Assembly: GCA_001602645.1 (NCBI GenBank)
Contig: LUYE01000013.1
Coordinates: 19,226 to 83,225, forward strand
Direction of reading: 5' to 3'
DNA from: Methanosarcinales archaeon Methan_01
GTDB taxonomy: Archaea; Halobacteriota; Methanosarcinia; Methanotrichales; Methanotrichaceae
Length of the DNA: 64,000 nt
Below are positions 8,306-16,688 of this stretch, one piece after another. The first letter of the stretch is position 1, and each line of letters opens with the position of its first letter. The translations under genes and the position numbers were made by a program. The notes beneath the pieces were generated by a model that saw only the letters and a program-made list of their open reading frames with translations, did not search any database and was not told the DNA's origin.

Positions 8306-8530
8306 TTGGTGAGATCTGTCAGCATGATCATCGCTCTGATGATGGCGGCGGCCCTCGTCGCCCTCTCTGGCTGCGCCGAGAGATCGACGGGACCGGAGGC
8401 TGGAGAAGATGGGGCTATTGCAGCCTCCGGGGATGGGCTCTCGAACGAGACGGTGGAAGAAGCCTGCGAGGATGATTACACCAAGGTCACCGTCTGCCCC
8501 GCCGACGAGATAGGGCCGGATCTGGAATAG
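8306..8530 (+). CDS. Small lipoprotein
   Basis: A 74-residue protein with an export signal: a short basic start, hydrophobic core MIIALMMAAALVAL and lipobox LSGC, so the cysteine at about residue 22 would be the acylated mature end. The rest is acidic and disordered-looking with two more cysteines (EEACEDDYTKVTVCP). The strong ribosome site GAGGAGG at 8292-8298 fits a TTG (8306) or GTG (8309) start. No family is recognised. It is oriented away from iorA and upstream of the acetolactate decarboxylase gene. Confidence 0.7.
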   Translation: MVRSVSMIIALMMAAALVALSGCAERSTGPEAGEDGAIAASGDGLSNETVEEACEDDYTKVTVCPADEIGPDLE

Positions 8531-8643
8531 AGGGGCCTCTGCCGGCGGGATTTCGCGGAGCAAGGCCGAAGGGCCTTCATCGGTTCGGGGGCAGGGGAAG
8601 GTCTCCCCTCACCGAGGAACCGGGCTGGATTGGAGGCGGCCGA

Positions 8644-8654
8644 ACTTATTTAAG
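8644..8654 (+). promoter_or_regulatory. TATA box of the acetolactate decarboxylase gene
   Basis: The motif ACTTATTTAAG matches the archaeal TATA consensus and lies about 75 bases before the ATG at 8725, predicting a leader of roughly 45-50 bases. No operator is evident. Confidence 0.5.
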
Positions 8655-8724
8655 ATCCCGACCCAGAGGTTTCGGGGGAGGGGTGGATCGATCACCCCGC
8701 CCTTCTCAGGATGTGATCTGCACG

Positions 8725-9534
8725 ATGAAATTCGAATCTCTTACATCAGCCTCTGCCCTTCTGGTGGCGGCCCTGGCCGTCATCCCTACGGCAGCCGTCG
8801 GGGCGAGCCCAGCAGAACCGGAGTTCGACCAGGACCGGGAGGTCCTCTTTCAGGTCTCGACGATCGACGCCCTCCTCCTCAGCGTCTACGACGGGATCCT
8901 CACCATAGGGGAACTGAAGGAGAAGGGCGACTTCGGGATCGGCACCTTCGATAAACTGGAGGGAGAGATGCTGGTCGTCGACGGCGAGTGCTATCAGGTG
9001 AAGGTCGACGGGGTAGCCTATATAGTCCCCGACGAAGCGACCACCCCCTTCGCCACCGTCACCTTCTTCGACCCCGACGAGACGGTCCTGATCGAGACCG
9101 CTAACTTCTCCGAGCTGAAGGAGATCCTCGAGGCGAGCTTCCCCTCGAAGAACGTCTTCTACGCCGTCAGGATCGATGGGACCTTCCCCTACGTCAAGAC
9201 CAGGTCCGTCCCCGCCCAGGAGAGGCCCTACCCTCTCCTCGTCGACGTCACGGCCAACCAGACGGTCTTCGAGTTTGAGGACGCCTCCGGGACGGTCGTC
9301 GGGTTCTGGTGCCCCGAGTTCGCCACCGGGATGAACGTCCCCGGCTACCACCTCCACTTCATCACCGACGATCGGAAGGCCGGCGGCCACATCCTCGACC
9401 TCCGGGTTGAAGGGGCCGAGGTGGCCTTGGACGTCACCCCCAACATCTTCATGGCCCTCCCGACGGCGGGCGACTTCTATGACGTTGACCTATCCCGCGA
9501 CCTCCAGGAGGACCTGGAGAGGGTGGAGAAGTAA
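8725..9534 (+). CDS. budA: Alpha-acetolactate decarboxylase with export signal
   Basis: From the ATG at 8725 the product has 269 residues: a signal peptide (about 1-27, TSASALLVAALAVIPTAAVGA) and the BudA domain. Family hallmarks are STIDALLLSVYDGILTIGELK, GDFGIGTFDKLEGEM, TPFATVTFF, and the zinc-binding block GYHLHFITDDRKAGGH with three histidines (about 209, 211, 222). The enzyme converts acetolactate to acetoin. Export is known for some bacterial homologues. Acetolactate is a branched-chain amino acid intermediate, and acetoin formation is not an expected methanogen pathway. It may be transferred from bacteria. No acetolactate synthase lies nearby. Confidence 0.9.
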   Translation: MKFESLTSASALLVAALAVIPTAAVGASPAEPEFDQDREVLFQVSTIDALLLSVYDGILTIGELKEKGDFGIGTFDKLEGEMLVVDGECYQVKVDGVAYIVPDEATTPFATVTFFDPDETVLIETANFSELKEILEASFPSKNVFYAVRIDGTFPYVKTRSVPAQERPYPLLVDVTANQTVFEFEDASGTVVGFWCPEFATGMNVPGYHLHFITDDRKAGGHILDLRVEGAEVALDVTPNIFMALPTAGDFYDVDLSRDLQEDLERVEK

Positions 9535-9548
9535 TGGGGGCCTAGAGG

Positions 9549-9572
9549 GGCGGGTTTTTGGTAGAGCCCGCC
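9549..9572 (+). terminator. Possible hairpin terminator between convergent genes
   Basis: GGCGGG (9549-9554) pairs with CCCGCC (9567-9572) around a T-containing loop and is followed by TTTAATAAAA. It sits 15 bases after the acetolactate decarboxylase stop and before the convergent hisD gene. Confidence 0.35.
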
Positions 9573-9716
9573 TTTAATAAAAGGGCCTAAAAAAGCCCTG
9601 AATTGGGCGTCAGGCCGAAAACAGGAGGGTTCAAAGGGCGATGGAGGAGGCGATCTTTGGCCTGATGGCCCGCGAGACCTCCCCACCCCGACGGACCTCT
9701 CTTGACCTATCAGCCC

Positions 9717-11024
9717 TCAGACCCGTTCTGGCTTCTCTTTGGCCAGCCTCTTTCTCACCGACTCGGCGTGGGCGTCGAGCCCCTCCGCCTCGGCGAGGAT
9801 GGTGATGGCGTCCTTCAGGAGACTGAGCCCCTCCTTCGAGATCTTCTGGACGGTGATCTTCTTTACGAAGGCGTCGACGTTGAGGCCAGAGAAGGCCCTC
9901 GCGTACCCCGAGGTCGGGAGGACGTGATTGGTCCCAGAGGCGTAATCTCCGGCGGCGACGGGGGTGTACGGCCCGAGAAATACGCTTCCAGCGTTCCTGA
10001 TCTTCCCGAGGACGTCCATCGGATCCCGGACGATGATCTCCAAGTGCTCGGGGGCGAAATTGTTCGAGAAGGCGACCGCCTCCTCCATCGACTCCGCCAC
10101 GAGGATCGCAGCCCTCTCCAGGCTCTTTTTGACGATCTCCCGCCGGGCTGCCTCCAACGCCTGCTTCTCGACCTCGGCCCTGGTGGCGATGGCCAGGTCC
10201 TCGTCGTCGGTGACCAGAACCGATATCGACTGGGGGTCGTGCTCCGCCTGGGCGATCATGTCCGATGCCAAAACCACCGGCTCCGCGGAGTAGTCGGCTA
10301 TTATGAGAACTTCGCTGGGGCCCGCGGGCATGTCGATCTCGACGGTGGACCGGAGGAGGAGCTTGGCGGCGGTGACGTAGATGTTCCCCGGCCCCACGAT
10401 CTTCTGGACCGGCCGGATCGACTCCGTCCCGAAGGCCATCGCCGACACCGCCTGGACCCCTCCGACCCGGTAGATCTCGTCGGCTCCCGCCATCTCGGCA
10501 GCGACGAGGGTGATGGGGTTCACCTTCCCCTCCTTTCCCGGCGGGGTGCAGACGATGACCCTCTCGATGCCAGCGACCTTCGCCGGGACGACGGTCATAA
10601 GGGCGGAGCTGGGGTAGGCGGCCCGGCCGCCGGGGACGTAGGCTCCCACGGAGTCGAGGGGGACCACCATCTGGCCGGCCAGAACCCCCGGGGACGTCTC
10701 GGTCATCCAGAGGTCCCGGTCGAGCTCCTGGTGGTGGAAGGCGGCGATGTTCTCCAGGGCGATCTCCAGGGCCTTCTTCAGCTTCTCCGGCACCTGGTCC
10801 CCGGCTTTCTCTATCTCGTCAGCGCCGACGCGGACCTTCCCTATCCGGACGCCGTCGAACCTCTCGGTCAGGTCGGCGAGGGCCCTGTCCCCCCGCTCCT
10901 GGACCTCGTTCACTATCTCCACCACCGCGGGCATCACCGCCTGGACGTCCAAGCCCCTCGATAGAAGGCCTTTCGCCTCCTCATCGACCAGTTCGCTCAT
11001 CTTCTTGAATAACAACGCCGACAA
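9717..11024 (-). CDS. hisD: Histidinol dehydrogenase
   Basis: HisD carries out the last two NAD-dependent oxidations of histidine synthesis, from histidinol to histidine. The protein shows VPGGRAAYPSSALM, PAKVAGIERVIVCTPP, the glycine-rich VQKIVGPGNIYVTAAK, the zinc-associated DMPAGPSEVLIIAD and MIAQAEHDPQS, and the C-terminal APEHLEI and GTNHVLPTSGYARAFSGLNV blocks. Length (about 430) matches the family. The start is uncertain: TTG at 11024 or 11015, or ATG at 11000. The TTG at 11015 gives an N-terminus (LLFKKMSEL) most like other archaeal forms. It is the last gene of a leftward series after the ligase gene. Confidence 0.95.
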   Translation of the reverse strand: MSALLFKKMSELVDEEAKGLLSRGLDVQAVMPAVVEIVNEVQERGDRALADLTERFDGVRIGKVRVGADEIEKAGDQVPEKLKKALEIALENIAAFHHQELDRDLWMTETSPGVLAGQMVVPLDSVGAYVPGGRAAYPSSALMTVVPAKVAGIERVIVCTPPGKEGKVNPITLVAAEMAGADEIYRVGGVQAVSAMAFGTESIRPVQKIVGPGNIYVTAAKLLLRSTVEIDMPAGPSEVLIIADYSAEPVVLASDMIAQAEHDPQSISVLVTDDEDLAIATRAEVEKQALEAARREIVKKSLERAAILVAESMEEAVAFSNNFAPEHLEIIVRDPMDVLGKIRNAGSVFLGPYTPVAAGDYASGTNHVLPTSGYARAFSGLNVDAFVKKITVQKISKEGLSLLKDAITILAEAEGLDAHAESVRKRLAKEKPERV

Positions 11025-11045
11025 CTCCCTAATCTATCCTCTAAA

Positions 11046-12725
11046 TCACCCCGGCGATCTGCCGTTCCTGCCCCGCTGGGTGGCGTAAAGGTTTGTCACC
11101 CTTTCGAGGGTGTCCGCCTCCTCCACCGCCTTGTCGTCCCTGACCCGGACGAGCCTGGGGAACCGGAGGGCGTAGCCGGATGAGTAGTTGGGGCTCCTCT
11201 GGATCTCCTCGAAGGCCACCTCGAAGATCACCTCCGGCTTCAGCTCCACCTCCATCCCCTCCGAGACCAGGATCAGGTCTCGGAAGAGGTCGGTAAGCTC
11301 GCTGAGCATCTCGTCGGTGATCCCCGTCGCCACCCACCCCACGTCCTCCAGCCGTCCCGTATCCGGGTCCGGGGAGGCGAGCCGATAAGATCCGAGAAAG
11401 CTCGCCCTCCTCCCTTCGCCCCACCGGGCCCCGATGACGACGAGGTCGAGGGTCTCCATCACCGGCTTTATCTTCAGCCAGTTCTTCCCCCTCTTCCCCG
11501 GAGCGTACGGCGACTCGGGGCTTTTGAGCATCACGCCTTCGTGGCCCGCCCCGATCGCCTCCTCATATATTTCTGCCACCTTCTCGGGGTCGGAGGTGAC
11601 GGTCTGGGATGCCAGGATCTCCGAATCTGCGACCTCTTCGAGGAGCCTCCTCCTCTCCCGGAGGGGCTCGTCGATGAGGACTCGCCCGTTCAGGTAGACG
11701 AGATCGAAGAGCATCAGCTCCAGAGGTATCTTCTTCGCCGTCCCCTCGACCTTGTACTTTCTCCGGAACCGCTTCAGGATCTCCTGGAAGGGCAGCGGCC
11801 TTCCGTCCTCGCCCCTCGCCACCGCCTCCCCGTCGAGGATGGCGGCCTCCGCCCGGACCCCCTCCTTGACAAAGGATACGATCTCGGGGAGGGAGCGGGT
11901 CACCCTCTCCAGGCGGCGGGAGAATATCTCGATCTCGTCGCCCTTTTTGTGGATCTGAACCCTGGACCCGTCGAACTTCCACTCGACTGCGGCCGTCCCT
12001 ATCTCCGCCATGGATCCGGGTATCCCGGAGCCCAGCTGGGCGAGCATCACCTTGATCGGCCGTCCGATCTCTATCGTCAGGTCAGAGAGCCGGCGCTCCT
12101 TCGCCCGCTGGGCCACAAGGCCCAGGTCGCTCGTGAAGTTGTAGCTCCGTTCGACCTCCTCCGGCGACGCCCCGAAGGCCTTTGCGATGGCGTCCCGGAC
12201 CAGGCCCTCCCCGACCCCGATCCTCATGTCATCGAGGGCGAGCCGTGCGATGTACCTCGCCTCCAGGGGTCTGGCCTCGCCGAATAAGTATCGCAGATGC
12301 TTCATCTTCACGCCCTGGCTCCTCTTTCCCGAGGCCCGGGCCAGGTCCGCAAACCTTGAATAAACTTCGAGGATGGAGAGGCCATCGGCCTCGATGAAGG
12401 CCGAAAGGGTGGCGGGCTTCCTCTTCTCCACCACCTCGAAGGCGACGGCCCCCACGTCCCCGGTCCTCCGGAGGATATCGTTGATCTCCGAGGGAGGAGC
12501 TCCCGAGGCCCTGGAGAGGGCGTCGTAGAGGGTGCTCGGCCCCACGCCCAAAAGCTGCTCGGAGCTGGCGGGAAAGGGCGAGCCCATGACAAAAGAGGGG
12601 ACGACGGCCAGCTCAGCCTCGTCGAGCTCCGAGAGGAAGGAGGCGAGGAGGGCGGTCTTCTCCAGGGAGCTTCCGATCTCCTCGATCTTCTTACAGAGCT
12701 CTGCGAAGCTTTCGAAGCTGGTCAT
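11046..12725 (-). CDS. lig: ATP-dependent DNA ligase
   Basis: This 559-residue archaeal replicative and repair ligase has an N-terminal DNA-binding domain (about 1-210), the adenylation domain with the nucleophile motif EWKFDGSRVQIHKKGD (lysine near 248), FSRRLERVT, LDGEAVARGEDGRPLPFQE, HEGVMLKSPESPYAPGKRGKNWLKIKP, and an OB-fold ending in RFPRLVRVRDDKAVEEADT. It seals nicks during lagging-strand synthesis and repair, probably guided by PCNA. It lies 11 bases downstream of hom and 21 bases before hisD, suggesting a mixed operon. Confidence 0.96.
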   Translation of the reverse strand: MTSFESFAELCKKIEEIGSSLEKTALLASFLSELDEAELAVVPSFVMGSPFPASSEQLLGVGPSTLYDALSRASGAPPSEINDILRRTGDVGAVAFEVVEKRKPATLSAFIEADGLSILEVYSRFADLARASGKRSQGVKMKHLRYLFGEARPLEARYIARLALDDMRIGVGEGLVRDAIAKAFGASPEEVERSYNFTSDLGLVAQRAKERRLSDLTIEIGRPIKVMLAQLGSGIPGSMAEIGTAAVEWKFDGSRVQIHKKGDEIEIFSRRLERVTRSLPEIVSFVKEGVRAEAAILDGEAVARGEDGRPLPFQEILKRFRRKYKVEGTAKKIPLELMLFDLVYLNGRVLIDEPLRERRRLLEEVADSEILASQTVTSDPEKVAEIYEEAIGAGHEGVMLKSPESPYAPGKRGKNWLKIKPVMETLDLVVIGARWGEGRRASFLGSYRLASPDPDTGRLEDVGWVATGITDEMLSELTDLFRDLILVSEGMEVELKPEVIFEVAFEEIQRSPNYSSGYALRFPRLVRVRDDKAVEEADTLERVTNLYATQRGRNGRSPG

Positions 12726-12736
12726 GATCTGGGGCT

Positions 12737-13738
12737 TCAGGGGTCTATCTGTCTTGATGTGTAGATGCTGACGACGTCGGAGACGATGGCGCTGGCGGTC
12801 TCGATGGAGCCTGCGCCAAGGCCGGTCACGGTGATCGTCCCGGAGAGATCGGTCTCGATGGAGGCGACGTTGAGAGTCCCGCCTACGGCGAGAGGGCTTC
12901 TCCGGGGAACCAGCATCGGCTTCACGGTCAGGGCCGGGACCTCCCCTATCAGCTTGACGAGGTAGCCCCTCTCCCAGGCTAGGTTGAGAGCCTCGGGGGT
13001 GATGTCCCTGATCCCGGTGACTGAGACGTCGTCGTACTTCGCATCCATCCCGAAGATGGAGTTGGCGAGGATGACGACCTTCCCGGCGGTGTCGATCCCG
13101 TCGACGTCGTAGGCGGGGTCGGCCTCGGCGATCCCCAGCTCCTGGGCCTCGGTGAGGGCGTAGCTGTAGGTGTATTTCTCCTCCATCATCCGGGTCAGGA
13201 TGTAGTTACAGGTCCCGTTGAAGATCCCCCTTATGCTGAGGATCTCGTTTCCCACCAGATTCTTCTCGATGAGGCTGATCAGAGGCATCGTCCCGCCGAC
13301 CGTCGCCTCGTACTTGAGCATCACGCCGTTATCCTGTGCCAGCTCCTGGAGGTGGTTGAAGGCCACCACCAGCGGCCCCTTGTTGGAGGTGACGACGTGT
13401 TTTCCGAGCTTCAGGGCCTCCTCGATGTGGCCGAGGCCGGGCTGGCCGTGGACGATGTTGGTGGGGGTGACCTCCACCACCAGGTCGGAGTCGATCTCCT
13501 GGATCGCCTCCTTCCCGATGATCCCGAGGTTTGCGATCCCCTCGAGGGTCTTGGCGCCGTGGAGCCTGGAGGGGTCGATCCCGTCGCCGTCGAAGAGGGT
13601 CCCCTTGATGTCGGTGACCGAGACGACCCGGAGGTCCAGTCCCATATTCCTCAATAGCTCCCTCTTCCTCCTCACCACCTCCAGAACGCCGTGGCCGACG
13701 ATCCCAAACCCCACCAGAGAAATCCTCACCTCTCTCAT
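12737..13738 (-). CDS. hom: Homoserine dehydrogenase
   Basis: The enzyme reduces aspartate semialdehyde to homoserine for threonine and methionine synthesis. The N-terminal Rossmann motif ISLVGFGIVGHGVLEVV, the substrate region VTSNKGPLVVAFNHL and KYEATVGGTMPLI, the catalytic block GIFNGTCNYILTRM and EADPAYDVDGIDTAGKVVILAN are all present. At 333 residues it is the short form without a fused ACT regulatory domain. That domain is instead encoded by the next gene upstream, which overlaps the start codon by ATGA. Confidence 0.96.
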   Translation of the reverse strand: MREVRISLVGFGIVGHGVLEVVRRKRELLRNMGLDLRVVSVTDIKGTLFDGDGIDPSRLHGAKTLEGIANLGIIGKEAIQEIDSDLVVEVTPTNIVHGQPGLGHIEEALKLGKHVVTSNKGPLVVAFNHLQELAQDNGVMLKYEATVGGTMPLISLIEKNLVGNEILSIRGIFNGTCNYILTRMMEEKYTYSYALTEAQELGIAEADPAYDVDGIDTAGKVVILANSIFGMDAKYDDVSVTGIRDITPEALNLAWERGYLVKLIGEVPALTVKPMLVPRRSPLAVGGTLNVASIETDLSGTITVTGLGAGSIETASAIVSDVVSIYTSRQIDP

Positions 13739-14241
13739 ATCTTCTCAGCCTCGATAGGTTCTATCACCAGAAGGTCCTTCTCCGCCCCCACCTCGCGGAG
13801 GATCGAGAGGGACTTTCGGATCTCCTCCTTCCCCGTCGCCCTGATCCTCAGGTAGGCGGAGGAGGGCTCTTCGATCCCCGGCATCCTGAGGGAGAGGTCC
13901 TCCACCTCGGCAAAGCCGGTAGAATCGATCCGGTCGATGGTGTCCCCGAGGTCGGTGTGGACGACGTGGCCGATCAGAAGGACGGAGATCTCCTCGATGA
14001 AACGGTCCTCCCCCGCCCTCACCACCACTATCCCGTTATCCTCAAGGTGCCGTTTGACGTTATCGATATTTGAAGGATCGATCTCGAAGACGATCTGGAC
14101 CGGGACCGTGCCCCTCGGCGTCTTCCGGTCCCGGTGATGGACCACGCTGATGATGTTCCCCTTGTACTTCTTGAATGGCTCGAGGGACTGCATCAGCTGT
14201 CCCGGCACATCTTGCAGTTCCAAGTCCATCGAAAGTCGCAT
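13735..14241 (-). CDS. ACT-domain regulatory protein partner of homoserine dehydrogenase
   Basis: A 168-residue protein with an N-terminal ACT-like domain (LSMDLELQDVPGQLMQSLEPFKKYKGNIISVVHHRD) and a second half that may hold a second, divergent ACT fold (LSLRMPGIEEPSSAYLRIRATGKEEI). ACT domains bind amino acids and tune metabolic enzymes. Because its stop overlaps the hom start, the likely role is allosteric feedback on homoserine dehydrogenase, taking the place of the fused regulatory domain seen in bacterial enzymes. The pairing is seen in the sequence; the ligand (perhaps threonine) is inference. Confidence 0.85.
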   Translation of the reverse strand: MRLSMDLELQDVPGQLMQSLEPFKKYKGNIISVVHHRDRKTPRGTVPVQIVFEIDPSNIDNVKRHLEDNGIVVVRAGEDRFIEEISVLLIGHVVHTDLGDTIDRIDSTGFAEVEDLSLRMPGIEEPSSAYLRIRATGKEEIRKSLSILREVGAEKDLLVIEPIEAEKI

Positions 14242-14345
14242 AAAACTTATTCCTCGTCAAATTGCTGCTCTCCCCCATCAGCTTATCGAACATAAAGGTT
14301 GTGCAGAAAAAAGTACTTTATTTGAGAGTTCCCATCCCATAGGCG

Positions 14346-15101
14346 ATGGCAGAAGATGACGTGAAGCTGATAACGAAGTTCATAAGGGACCAGGTGGAGG
14401 CGGCTGGGGCGGAAGGCGCCGTCCTTGGGATTAGCGGCGGCCTCGACTCGGCGACTGTCGCCTTCCTCGCCGCCCGGGCCCTGGGGAAGGACCGGGTCTT
14501 TGCCCTCCTCCTCCCGGAGGTGGGGATGACGCCGGAGGCGGAGGTCGAGGACGCAAGAGAGGTCGCCTCGATCCTCAAAATCGACGCGAAGGAGATCGAT
14601 ATCTCCCAGGTGCTGAGGAGCTACTTCGCGGTCCTCCCCGCCGAGGCGGCACCAGCAGTGGTGAACGGAAACCTGAAGGCCAGGGTGAGGATGACGATCC
14701 TCTACTGGCACGCAAACCTCCTGGAAAGGCTCGTCCTGGGGACTGGGAACAAGACCGAGATCATGCTCGGCTACTCGACGAAGTTCGGCGATGCCGCCGC
14801 CGACATCTTCCCCATCGCGGGCCTCTACAAGGACGAGGTGAGGGATCTCGCGAGGCGCCTGGGCGTTCCGGGGCGGATCATCGATAAGGCGCCGACCGCC
14901 GGCCTCTGGCCCGGCCAGACCGACGAGGGGGAGCTGGGGATAACCTACGACGACGCCAACGCCATCCTGAGGGGGATGGAGGCTGGAAGAGGCCGGGAGG
15001 ATCTTGCGGCGGAGTTTGGCTCCGGCAAGGTGGGGCTGATCGAGAGGAGGGTCGAAGGAGGGAGGCACAAGAGGGAGCCTATTCCGACTCCAGACCTTTG
15101 A
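14346..15101 (+). CDS. nadE: NH3-dependent NAD+ synthetase
   Basis: NadE amidates nicotinate adenine dinucleotide to NAD using ATP and ammonia. The adenylation loop GISGGLDSATVAFLAARALG lies at about residues 35-54, with GTGNKTEIMLGYSTKFGD and the P2-like region IFPIAGLYKDEVRDLARRLGVP and KAPTAGLWPGQTDEGELGI. At 251 residues there is no glutaminase domain, so free ammonia is used. It is read away from the hom-ACT operon; the space between (14242-14345) should contain both promoters. Confidence 0.96.
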   Translation: MAEDDVKLITKFIRDQVEAAGAEGAVLGISGGLDSATVAFLAARALGKDRVFALLLPEVGMTPEAEVEDAREVASILKIDAKEIDISQVLRSYFAVLPAEAAPAVVNGNLKARVRMTILYWHANLLERLVLGTGNKTEIMLGYSTKFGDAAADIFPIAGLYKDEVRDLARRLGVPGRIIDKAPTAGLWPGQTDEGELGITYDDANAILRGMEAGRGREDLAAEFGSGKVGLIERRVEGGRHKREPIPTPDL

Positions 15102-15325
15102 TCCTCTTTGATTTCTTTTTTCTATTTAAAAGTACCAGCGATCGGCACTATCTAGAAATCTGTGAAATAGGGCTTTTCGATTGCTATAGCCCTTCAATCT
15201 TCATGGACGGCGAAGTAGATTACGGACCCTTCCTAAAAGCTTTATCTTATGAAATGGGAATAAGATGTTGGATGAATGTTTTCATCTCGGAAGGATATCC
15301 CGAAGTTGGCGAACTTGATTTATGA
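15098..15325 (+). pseudogene. Possible gene fragment, unidentified
   Basis: The open frame overlaps the nadE end and continues through AT-richer DNA unlike its surroundings. Its second half reads SIFMDGEVDYGPFLKALSYEMG and NVFISEGYPEVG, vaguely like the C-terminal D-Y-x-x-F-L-x-A-L segment of xylose-isomerase-type TIM barrels. No start with a ribosome site is apparent for the part that looks coding. It could be the tail of a broken gene at the edge of the secreted-protein island that follows, or chance. Confidence 0.25.
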
Positions 15326-15372
15326 TGCAGCGTGATATAATATTGTATTGAGCTTGTTCAAGGAGACGATCG

Positions 15373-16686
15373 ATGAACCTTATTGGGGCTGTACACGGGA
15401 GGCTCTTCACCGCACTTGGGCGGCTTCTCATTGCCGGATGTGTTCTCTTCTGTCCGATCACGGGGCTGGGCGACACTATGCGCCCGATGGCGCCGTTTGA
15501 CGATCTGGATATCCTGGGACCGTTTGCGAATCAAGCATACTCGAAGATCGAGGGCCCCTCGCTGACGAACCCGGCGTACGGCTATATCAGCCGACTTCCG
15601 GAATTCTTGCCGGGCATGCCAGAAGGCGAACCTGTTGACGGGGGACAGTGGTACCAAAAACCGCCCACCGATGCCGCAGGCAGGATACTCGGAAGTCCAG
15701 AGTGGGTGGGCCGCCGCATCGAGTACGCGGTCTTCGCCTTCGCCTCGCCCGAGCAAGCGCAGAGGGCCATAGAGGGTCTCTTCAGCGACGAAGGCCGAAA
15801 GGCGTGGGAGACGAGGTCAGACGAGGGCCGCCAGGATGCTCGCGACACTGAACCGATCGGCACATATGGAGGGACGCTAACGGCCCAGGAATGGCGCGCT
15901 ACCGGCTACGAGACGGCATTCAGCTGGGAAAATACGAGGCTGGGAGAACGTGAGTGGTTCGAAGTCGCCATCTACCCGGATGGCACTGCAACAAGGAAGG
16001 TCTTCAACAACGTCGTGCGTGTGGCGCGGACCTTCACTGGCGACCGAGACCATGGGGGGTCCGACTACACGACCACTACGATTGCGGGTGAATGGCAAAA
16101 TGCTGAGGAACGGACGTGTTTCGTCAGGAGGGGACAGCACGTCCTTGCCGTGACGGTGAGTCAGTGGGCGAACCTTAAGGAATACGACTATGTCGCGCAT
16201 CAAGCGCTCGACCATTACGTCTTTTACAACCCGGCATTCCCAACGGATCTGTGGAACCAGGTCCTCGTGATCGTGGGGCACGAAAGCGCCGACGTGCAAG
16301 GCTCCGGATCGACAGAAAGCCGACAGGAGCTGGAGGAAAAGCTAGCATTCTACCTGTGGATCAGGGACACAACGCTGACGAGCATCAGCAACATCCAGAA
16401 GCAGATCGATGCCCTAAGCAAGCCCGACCCTCGGAACACAGGGTATCTCAATGAGTACCAGAACAACGAACTGGGGAACGATCCTGTGTGGACCAAGGAA
16501 GAGCTGAGGATTCTGGAGGGAGCTTGGCCGGCAGTGCCGTATCTGTACAACAAGGAGGACTGGGTCAAGGAGCTACAGACATCGTTGCAGCTTCAGCAAC
16601 AGAGCCTTGCGCTGACCGACGCCTTGATTGCCGATATTCAGCGCAAACTGCTTGATCTGACCTCACGCGAAGAGGGAGGGTGGTAG
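15373..16686 (+). CDS. Secreted protein of unknown function
   Basis: The 437-residue product starts with a signal peptide (LGRLLIAGCVLFCPITGLGD) and has a beta-rich middle and a coiled-coil-prone C-terminus (SLQLQQQSLALTDALIADIQRKLLDL). I recognise no family. Its codon use differs from neighbouring core genes: more CGC and GCG, less AGG, lower GC. The sequence has a bacterial feel, as does the next gene, whose ATG lies 2 bases after this stop. The pair is probably an acquired operon for surface or extracellular proteins; this is inference. Confidence 0.7.
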   Translation: MNLIGAVHGRLFTALGRLLIAGCVLFCPITGLGDTMRPMAPFDDLDILGPFANQAYSKIEGPSLTNPAYGYISRLPEFLPGMPEGEPVDGGQWYQKPPTDAAGRILGSPEWVGRRIEYAVFAFASPEQAQRAIEGLFSDEGRKAWETRSDEGRQDARDTEPIGTYGGTLTAQEWRATGYETAFSWENTRLGEREWFEVAIYPDGTATRKVFNNVVRVARTFTGDRDHGGSDYTTTTIAGEWQNAEERTCFVRRGQHVLAVTVSQWANLKEYDYVAHQALDHYVFYNPAFPTDLWNQVLVIVGHESADVQGSGSTESRQELEEKLAFYLWIRDTTLTSISNIQKQIDALSKPDPRNTGYLNEYQNNELGNDPVWTKEELRILEGAWPAVPYLYNKEDWVKELQTSLQLQQQSLALTDALIADIQRKLLDLTSREEGGW

Positions 16687-16688
16687 CC

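Noticed and set aside
9702..10964. 420-codon open frame opposite hisD
   Set aside because: Mirror frame of a well-supported histidinol dehydrogenase; composition is skewed and there is no ribosome site.
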